From: Vulcanimicrobiota bacterium
GTDB lineage: Bacteria > Vulcanimicrobiota > Xenobia > Xenobiales > JADMJV01
Direction: 5' to 3'
DNA: 64,000 nucleotides
Assembly: GCA_023447635.1 (NCBI GenBank)
Contig: JAEXNA010000121.1
Coordinates: forward strand, 30,466-94,465
The stretch's first letter is position 1. The number at the start of each line of letters is the position of its first letter. Positions 58,872 through 64,000 of this stretch are shown piece after piece. The position numbers were made by a program, and so were the translations under genes. Below the pieces are notes generated by a model. It had not been told where the DNA came from, did not search any database, and saw only the letters and a list, made by a program, of their open reading frames with translations.

Positions 58872-60794
58872 ATGCCTCTTCCCGTGCTGGTTTTCGAACC
58901 GGACCCCGCTCTCCGCGCGCTGCTTATCTCTTCGCTGGAAGAGTTGCGTATCGAACCGATCTGTGCCAACGAAGACGACTTTGCCCACCTGGTCGAGTCT
59001 CAGGAAGCCTACGAAGGAGTCCTGGTCAGTCGTGCGCTGTTCGCCCGACCCGACCTCTGGGCGATGCGTCGAGGTCGCCCCGAGTCCGAGCGCTGGGTAG
59101 TGATGTCCGCCCCCGAAAAGATCGAAGAGCTCACCGACAAATGCCTGGACGTCCTGGTCCAACCGTTCCGCACGGGGGACCTGGAAGCCGCCCTGCACGG
59201 CCAGCAAGAACAGCCTGAAGATCCCACCCTGCACTTCATGAGAGAGCGCGAGCGAGAATTCAGCAAGTTCCGCCGCAAAGAGTCGCAGCTGCGGGAAGCG
59301 CACCGCCACTTCAAAGAGCTCGAACGTATGAAGAGCACCTTCCTCTCGCTGGTCTCTCACGAACTCCGAACGCCCCTGACCGTGATCTCGGGCAACCTTC
59401 ACGTCCTGCGCAAGCTCTCTTCGAAGTGGGACAACCCGATCGCCAGCGAATGCGTCGGCTCGGCCCACGAGGGGACAAAGAGGCTCTCCAAGCTGGTCGA
59501 TGAGCTGCTCCGATTCACCGTGTCCGCCCCCCAAAAACGCGACCGCTGGGACCTGGCCCTGACCCTGCGACGCCTGGTGGGAGAGCTTCAGGCCGTCGCT
59601 CAGGAGCGGGGACTGAAGCTGACCCTGGACACCCCGAGCCTGCTGGTCGAGGGAGACCCCGCCGGTCTGCCCGACGCCCTTCTGCAGCTCGTAGAAAACG
59701 CTCTCTTGTTCAACAAGGCCGGCGGTACGGTCGAGGTCACCGGGCGGCGCTGCCCCAGCGGCGATCTGATCGAGATTCGGGTCAGCGACGACGGCCCCGG
59801 CATCGAGCAGCGCGAACTGGAAAAGGTTTTTCACCCTTTCTACCAGGTCGCCGACGTCAACACGCGGAGCGTCGAGGGGCTGGGTATCGGACTCTCGCTG
59901 GCTCGACGCACCATCGAGGGACACGGTGGACGTCTGCTGCTGCAGAGCACTCTGGGTCAGGGCACCTGCGCCTGCATCACCCTGCCGGTGCACTCGCAGA
60001 AGCGTATCCCTCTGCCCACCCGGGGCTCCGTCTTGCCGCCGCCGGCCGACGCCGACGCCAAAGACCTGCGCGAATACGCCCAGGAGATCTACGAGCTCTG
60101 GGAAGCCGAGCAGATCAAGCGGCGCCACGCCGAAGAGCAGAAGCTGGTGCTGGAGCAGACTTTTATCGAGACCCTGGTGTCCCTGATTCGTATGGTCGAC
60201 CCCCGCGTCTCGGGCGGCGGCACCTCGCAAGGCGAACGAGTTCTCGACTACGCTCGCGCCGTGGCCCGCCACCTGGACCCGACCCTGCTGGCTCGCCCAG
60301 AGTTCTCCTACGGACTTCTGCTCTACGACATCGGCAAGATCGGGGTGACTGAAGCCGTGCTATCAAAAAGCGGCGGGCTGACCGACAAAGAGCGACGGGC
60401 CGCCGAGGCCCACTCCGAGATCGGCGCCGACCTGCTCACCTCGGTGGGCGTGCTGCAGCCGGCGATCGACGCCGTGCGGTCCCACCACGAACGCTGGGAC
60501 GGCAGCGGCTATCCTGACGGCCTGAAAGGTCAAGAGATCCCGATTCTGGCTCGCATCATCGCCGTGGTCGACTCGTTCGACGCCATGACGGTCAACCGTC
60601 CCTGGCGCGAGGCGTTACCTTTGGAAGAAGCGCGAACGGAGATCGAAGAAGGCTCTGGGAGCTCCTTCGATCCTCTGGTCGTCCAGGCGTTCGGACGCGC
60701 CTGGGGCGAAGTCTCGGAAATTTTCGCTCGCGCTCACGCCAGCAGCAAACTCAAGTCTCGCCTTGGTGTGTCTCCCGAACCTTCCACGCCCTGA
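58872..60794 (+). CDS. Hybrid histidine kinase-HD-GYP protein with degenerate REC and HD sites
   Basis: A 640-residue soluble fusion. Residues 1-110 resemble a receiver domain but the Asp position is Val/Leu (YEGVLVSRALF). The histidine kinase is intact: phospho-acceptor His163 in SHELRTPL, N box LVENALLF, DDGPGI and GLGIGLSL. The C-terminal HD-GYP domain keeps HHERWDGSGYP (538-548) but its first metal His (before RVLDYARAVA) is absent and the HD pair reads YD (Tyr485-Asp486), so it probably cannot cut c-di-GMP. The kinase is probably active and may use the pseudo-HD-GYP as a c-di-GMP or partner sensor. Confidence 0.9.
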   Translation: MPLPVLVFEPDPALRALLISSLEELRIEPICANEDDFAHLVESQEAYEGVLVSRALFARPDLWAMRRGRPESERWVVMSAPEKIEELTDKCLDVLVQPFRTGDLEAALHGQQEQPEDPTLHFMREREREFSKFRRKESQLREAHRHFKELERMKSTFLSLVSHELRTPLTVISGNLHVLRKLSSKWDNPIASECVGSAHEGTKRLSKLVDELLRFTVSAPQKRDRWDLALTLRRLVGELQAVAQERGLKLTLDTPSLLVEGDPAGLPDALLQLVENALLFNKAGGTVEVTGRRCPSGDLIEIRVSDDGPGIEQRELEKVFHPFYQVADVNTRSVEGLGIGLSLARRTIEGHGGRLLLQSTLGQGTCACITLPVHSQKRIPLPTRGSVLPPPADADAKDLREYAQEIYELWEAEQIKRRHAEEQKLVLEQTFIETLVSLIRMVDPRVSGGGTSQGERVLDYARAVARHLDPTLLARPEFSYGLLLYDIGKIGVTEAVLSKSGGLTDKERRAAEAHSEIGADLLTSVGVLQPAIDAVRSHHERWDGSGYPDGLKGQEIPILARIIAVVDSFDAMTVNRPWREALPLEEARTEIEEGSGSSFDPLVVQAFGRAWGEVSEIFARAHASSKLKSRLGVSPEPSTP

Positions 60795-61889
60795 TCACAG
60801 TTCTAGCAGGGCCCGAGCCAGTTCGAGCAGTCGGGTAGCCTGCTCGGAGTTCGAAGAGAGCGGCTCGACCAGGTAGTCTCTGAGCCCTTCGTGAAGCGAC
60901 TCGAGTGAGGCCGGGTCGCCAGACAGATAGCGGCGACTGTCTTCGATCACCGCGATGAGCAGCCGCTTAGGGCCCTGATTTTTCAAGGTCTTGTCATCTT
61001 TGGCCCCGTTCCAGAGCTGCTGAGCCGTCTCGTTGAGCCGAGAGATCAGCAAAACTCTCTCCTGGTCCATCGACAGCGCCAGTTCGCTGGCCCCGGGGAG
61101 TCCTGCGCCTCCCGCCGAAGCAGCAGAACGGGCGCCGCCTTCCAGCACCAGCCCGCGGGCGGCCGAGATCTCCCGGACGGTGGAAGCCGGAGTCTCTAGC
61201 TCGTGGTAGATCCGCAAGACTTCGGTCGGTCGTCCGGACACGAAGGTGCACAGCGCCGCTACAGGATAGCCGCCTTCGGTCAGCTGAGGAAAAGCGCGGT
61301 CCAGAGCTTCGGACACCTCCGACCGGCTGACATCGTAAGAGGCTAGCGGATACGGCGCCGGACGAACTCGTCCGTAGCGCTGCAGCCAGTAGCGCCCTAG
61401 CTCTTCGAGGAAAGATTTCACAACGGGCGAGGCCGCGCCGTCCGTGACCAGCAGCAGGCCGACATCGCTCGCTACGACGTCGCCGCCCTGCAGCTGGCGA
61501 GCCACCCGCGCCAGAATCGCGTCCGGGGAAGAAGCCGACTCGTGCTCGAACAAAAGGGCGCTGGGCCATCCGTTGGCCCCTCGCCGACAGGTCAAGGTGC
61601 GCAGCTGCGAGGCAGGCTTGAGCCCTAATCCGCCCAGGACCGCCCGATGCTGCGCTCGCCCCATAGACAGTCTCAGCAGCGGAAGCTGGTCCGAGGACAG
61701 CCGTTGACGGTCGCGCTCTCGCTTCAGCAGATCCATCCAGCGTTCGACCTCGGGGGCGTCGAGTGGCGTTCCTTCCGGCACCACGACCAGCAGCGCTATC
61801 GGGTCAGGAGCGGCCGCGGCCGGGCAACTTCCTAACAGGAGAAACTGGAACAACAGGACAAGCGAAATCCATCGCGATCGAACGAGCAC
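60795..61889 (-). CDS. Secreted protein of unknown function
   Basis: A 364-residue exported protein starting with GTG and a signal peptide (SLVLLFQFLLLGSCPAAAA; the SC could be a lipobox but the -1 and -3 residues fit signal peptidase I better). AAAGG sits six bases upstream. The mature part alternates helix and strand (ALLVVVPEGTPLDAPEVERW, then GGDVVASDVGLLLVTDG) and ends in a helix-rich region; no family recognised. It abuts the convergent kinase gene with no spacer at all (60794/60795). Confidence 0.72.
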   Translation of the reverse strand: MLVRSRWISLVLLFQFLLLGSCPAAAAPDPIALLVVVPEGTPLDAPEVERWMDLLKRERDRQRLSSDQLPLLRLSMGRAQHRAVLGGLGLKPASQLRTLTCRRGANGWPSALLFEHESASSPDAILARVARQLQGGDVVASDVGLLLVTDGAASPVVKSFLEELGRYWLQRYGRVRPAPYPLASYDVSRSEVSEALDRAFPQLTEGGYPVAALCTFVSGRPTEVLRIYHELETPASTVREISAARGLVLEGGARSAASAGGAGLPGASELALSMDQERVLLISRLNETAQQLWNGAKDDKTLKNQGPKRLLIAVIEDSRRYLSGDPASLESLHEGLRDYLVEPLSSNSEQATRLLELARALLEL

Positions 61890-61904
61890 ACAACGCCTTT
61901 CGGA

Positions 61905-61939
61905 GAAAAAGAGAAAGAGCCCCTCTCGGAGCTCTTTCT
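61905..61939 (-). terminator. Terminator of CarD-2 gene
   Basis: Stem AGAAAGAGC / GCTCTTTCT (61912-61920, 61931-61939) with inner GC pairs; on the minus strand followed by CTTTTTC. Lies 13 bases past the CarD-2 stop. Confidence 0.85.
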
Positions 61940-61952
61940 AACCTTATTACGC

Positions 61953-62441
61953 CTAGTTGTGGGAGATACAGGCGGCCAGGACTTTCTCGTCCAGGGCTTC
62001 CTTCTGGCCCCCGGTGACGAGCGCCAACTCATCGACGAGGACGCGCTTGGCACGCTCATACATCTCGGCTTCCTTGAAGCTCAGCTTTTTGCGCTGGGAC
62101 ATCAGGGCCAGGTCCTTGATGACCTCGCAGAGACTAAAGATATTGTTGCTCTTAATCTTTTCGAGGTGCATGCGCTGGCGCTGGTTGGCTCGGGTCAGGC
62201 TCTCGACCTCGTGGGTCTCGAGGAACTCGAACACGTCGCCAACTTCATCTTTAGAGATCAGCGGACGGAACAGTTCGGTGTCTTTTTTGGTGTTGACCAT
62301 CATCTTCAGGTTCTCGTGGGGGAAGAAGATCTGAGCCAGGGAGATCTTTTCGCCGAGAACGGTCTTCTCTTCTACGGTCTGGACGGTACCCAGTCCGTAG
62401 AGTGGATGGCATACGGGGCTGTCGCAGGAAAACTTACTCAA
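61953..62441 (-). CDS. CarD/CdnL-family RNA polymerase-binding protein (CarD-2)
   Basis: A 162-residue paralogue of the protein at 21946 (same length, both with HxLxGLGT N-terminal signature and the helical C-terminal half). The polymerase-binding domain looks intact (PLYGLGTVQTVEEKT), but the position of the minor-groove wedge tryptophan is Ala85 (TRANQRQRMHLEK). The start is TTG at 62441; no ribosome site is seen. Upstream lie repeated ACTCTATCT elements that may be regulatory. It should still bind the polymerase beta subunit. Confidence 0.85.
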   Translation of the reverse strand: MSKFSCDSPVCHPLYGLGTVQTVEEKTVLGEKISLAQIFFPHENLKMMVNTKKDTELFRPLISKDEVGDVFEFLETHEVESLTRANQRQRMHLEKIKSNNIFSLCEVIKDLALMSQRKKLSFKEAEMYERAKRVLVDELALVTGGQKEALDEKVLAACISHN

Positions 62442-62576
62442 TGCTTTGCTTTACTCACTTTACTGGATTTCGTTGACCCCACTCTATCTAAGCCTTGACG
62501 GCCGAAAAAGTTTCGCTCTAAACCAACGCCGCCCCCACGCGGGCCTTCGAGAGGTCGTTCTTCTGCGAAACTGGGG

Positions 62577-62607
62577 ACTCTATCTAACCGCCATCGGAAG
62601 ATAGAGT
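62577..62607. promoter_or_regulatory. Inverted repeat in CarD-2/lnt intergenic region
   Basis: Perfect arms ACTCTATCT (62577-62585) and AGATAGAGT (62599-62607), 13-base spacer. A third copy, ACTCTATCTAA, lies at 62481-62491, nearer CarD-2. Candidate operator. Confidence 0.5.
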
Positions 62608-62700
62608 TCCGTGCATAGTGGGAGATTCCCACCAGTGGTAGGGGACGCGACATCGAGGGGTCGCGACCTCGCCAGGGTCAATTTCGTGATGCCGTGCTCG

Positions 62701-64000
62701 TCAAGGACGGATATATTGCACAGTCGGTCCAGAAAATCCTGGCGGTGTGCGTACAATCACCCCGCCATTTCCATCGACCGCGCCGGTCACCCCCGTGTTG
62801 GCGGCCTGCAGGACCGGCTTCCCCGTTTCCACCGCTCTCATCACCGCCGAACGGAAATGCGCTTCGTTGGCCTGAGCGCTGGCAAACGGGGCATCGTTGG
62901 TGACCACCACCAGAAAATCGACCTCCGGCGCCAGTTCGGCTGCCATTCCGGGGGTCATCGATTCGTAACAGATCAAGACCGCGAACCGCTTTCCCGACGA
63001 GGTTAGGAAAACGGTCGACCCCTCGCCAGGGACAAACTGGCTGATGCGGGAGAACGGCGGAACTCGACGCAGCGGGTCGGACAGCGGTCGAGGCAGCGGG
63101 ATATACTCGGCAAAGGGCGCCAGGCGGCGCTTCTCATACTGCTGGGTAAAGCGCCCGCTGGTCTGGACCAGACTGACCGAGTTCCGCCACTCTGGGGTGC
63201 CCGGCTCTTCCTCGATGGAAGAAGCCAGCAGGTCGACCTGTAGACGGCGCGCGGCCTTACCGATACGCCGAGTGTTGGTCACGCGTCGCCGCATTCCGCG
63301 ATAGGGCCAGGCCGTCTCTGGCCAGATCACCAGTTCCGCCCCCTTCTCCGCCGCTTCGGCCGTACGTTGAAGTAGCGCCTCCATGCTCTTCTCGCGATAG
63401 CGCTCGTCCCACTTCTCGTTTTGAGAGAAGCCGGTCTGAACCAGCGCCACCTTCGGCAGTGAAACTTCCCGCCCCTCAGGCCGAGGCGCCGCCGCTATCC
63501 AGAGCGACAGCAAAACCACCCCGATCCCAGTCGGTCGAGTCCGACCCGAGAGCAGGAGCGCGCTGAGCAGGCCCAGTCCGCCGGCGACCCCAGCCAGTCC
63601 AACCCAGGGCAGGGGGGCAAGCAGATGGGGCCAGGCCGTCAGAGCGCCCGCCGGTGTCTCCCAGTCGACGCCGGTGATTCCGAGCAGGAGAGCCGCGCTG
63701 ACCAGACCCAGCCCCAGACACGCGCCCAGGACGTCGAGCCAACCCAGGCCGCGCCTCCCCTCCCCTTCTGATCCCCCCGCCCAACGCTCCAGGGCTAGCC
63801 CAGGGAGCGGGAAAAGCAGCCAGGGCAGGCCTCGAACCGCGCTCAAGGCAAGCCAGGGAAGCACACCGTAAGCCCCGACCCAGTGGTAGAAAAACGCCGC
63901 GAACAGAACTCCCCACAAGCCAGCAGCCCCAACCCTGCCCGACCCCGCCCGCCCCCGGCGCGCCCCGCCCAGCCGCCCGGGGGAGAGCAGGCCCGGCCCG
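62701..64000 (-). CDS. lnt: Apolipoprotein N-acyltransferase Lnt (5' end outside window)
   Basis: Membrane enzyme that adds the third acyl chain to lipoproteins in Gram-negative bacteria. The frame is open to base 64000, so the start is beyond the window. Several TM helices lead to a C-terminal nitrilase-like domain with the catalytic triad Glu (VIWPETAWPYR), Lys (YEKRRLAPFAEYIP) and Cys (LICYESMTP). Its presence implies an outer membrane. It ends 260 bases before the CarD-2 start, an intergenic region with three repeat copies. Confidence 0.94.
   Translation of the reverse strand, partial: GPGLLSPGRLGGARRGRAGSGRVGAAGLWGVLFAAFFYHWVGAYGVLPWLALSAVRGLPWLLFPLPGLALERWAGGSEGEGRRGLGWLDVLGACLGLGLVSAALLLGITGVDWETPAGALTAWPHLLAPLPWVGLAGVAGGLGLLSALLLSGRTRPTGIGVVLLSLWIAAAPRPEGREVSLPKVALVQTGFSQNEKWDERYREKSMEALLQRTAEAAEKGAELVIWPETAWPYRGMRRRVTNTRRIGKAARRLQVDLLASSIEEEPGTPEWRNSVSLVQTSGRFTQQYEKRRLAPFAEYIPLPRPLSDPLRRVPPFSRISQFVPGEGSTVFLTSSGKRFAVLICYESMTPGMAAELAPEVDFLVVVTNDAPFASAQANEAHFRSAVMRAVETGKPVLQAANTGVTGAVDGNGGVIVRTPPGFSGPTVQYIRP

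Noticed and set aside
58827..60272. 481-residue minus-strand frame opposite the kinase-HD-GYP gene
   Set aside because: Shadow of a well-supported coding frame.
1..64000. tRNA, rRNA, CRISPR, insertion sequence or prophage
   Set aside because: Gaps were read for tRNA arms, spaced repeats, terminal inverted repeats and integrase genes; none was found.

Overview
This window is a compact, GC-rich, gene-dense bacterial chromosome segment. It carries 56 protein-coding genes, two of them cut by the window edges. I found no rRNA, tRNA, CRISPR array, insertion sequence or prophage. The cell plan looks Gram-negative: there is a TolC-type outer-membrane channel, an apolipoprotein N-acyltransferase (Lnt), an MCE lipid-transport protein and periplasmic adaptor proteins. 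Two CarD-type RNA-polymerase-binding proteins, a type II isoleucyl-tRNA synthetase, GatB, a large c-di-GMP and two-component repertoire and many fusion proteins suggest a free-living, signalling-rich environmental lineage. Candidates are a deltaproteobacterial-like group or an uncultured phylum such as Eremiobacterota/Vulcanimicrobiota. I cannot place it from sequence alone.

Layout. 1-6.4 kb: a GAF-GGDEF diguanylate cyclase overlapping a membrane-anchored DctP-like solute-binding protein, a zinc/ankyrin membrane protein, then on the minus strand a PhoB-like regulator with a histidine kinase lacking its phospho-acceptor His, and a PgeF-type protein. 6.4-14.7 kb: a small secreted protein, a radical SAM protein, a docking-domain/ankyrin/HD-GYP protein, and an overlapping tlyA-MCE-MMPL operon. 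14.8-16.8 kb: tryptophan 2,3-dioxygenase and kynureninase. 16.8-20.9 kb: four overlapping minor-pseudopilin genes in H-I-J-K order, the first carrying a TolB-like propeller. 21-31 kb: bestrophin, CarD-1, NTF2-like lipoprotein, NAD synthetase, NlpC/P60-like protein, IleS, aldehyde dehydrogenase, PilZ. 31.2-36.3 kb: a Ser/Thr kinase, FHA-ABC transporter and secreted-protein operon. 36-43 kb: small proteins, an esterase, and a MarR-TolC-EmrA-EmrB drug-efflux operon. 43-48.3 kb: vWA protein, Rpn nuclease, UbiD, YjbQ. 48.4-55.7 kb: diaminopimelate decarboxylase with a remnant aspartokinase, sugar acetyltransferase, MoaC, MoeA, GatB and an XRE regulator. 55.8-64 kb: N-formylglutamate amidohydrolase-like protein, methyltransferase, L31 type B, two small membrane or acidic proteins, a histidine kinase/HD-GYP hybrid, a secreted unknown, CarD-2 and Lnt.

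Genes are mostly packed in short operons with 4-base ATGA or GTGA overlaps. No gap between genes exceeds 300 bases; the largest are 44487-44758 and 62442-62700. At least ten hairpin terminators are recognisable, several placed for use on the minus strand or between convergent genes. Two well-formed promoters (marR and tlyA) have a TATACT -10 box exactly 9 bases from the start codon and no Shine-Dalgarno site, suggesting leaderless messages.

There is no single obvious new defence or mobile system. The strongest unusual signals are (i) signalling proteins that keep their fold but lose catalytic residues, (ii) the pseudopilin operon with a propeller-tipped subunit, (iii) the kinase/FHA-ABC/secreted-protein module, (iv) the remnant aspartokinase fused to LysA, and (v) two CarD paralogues lacking the DNA-wedge tryptophan.
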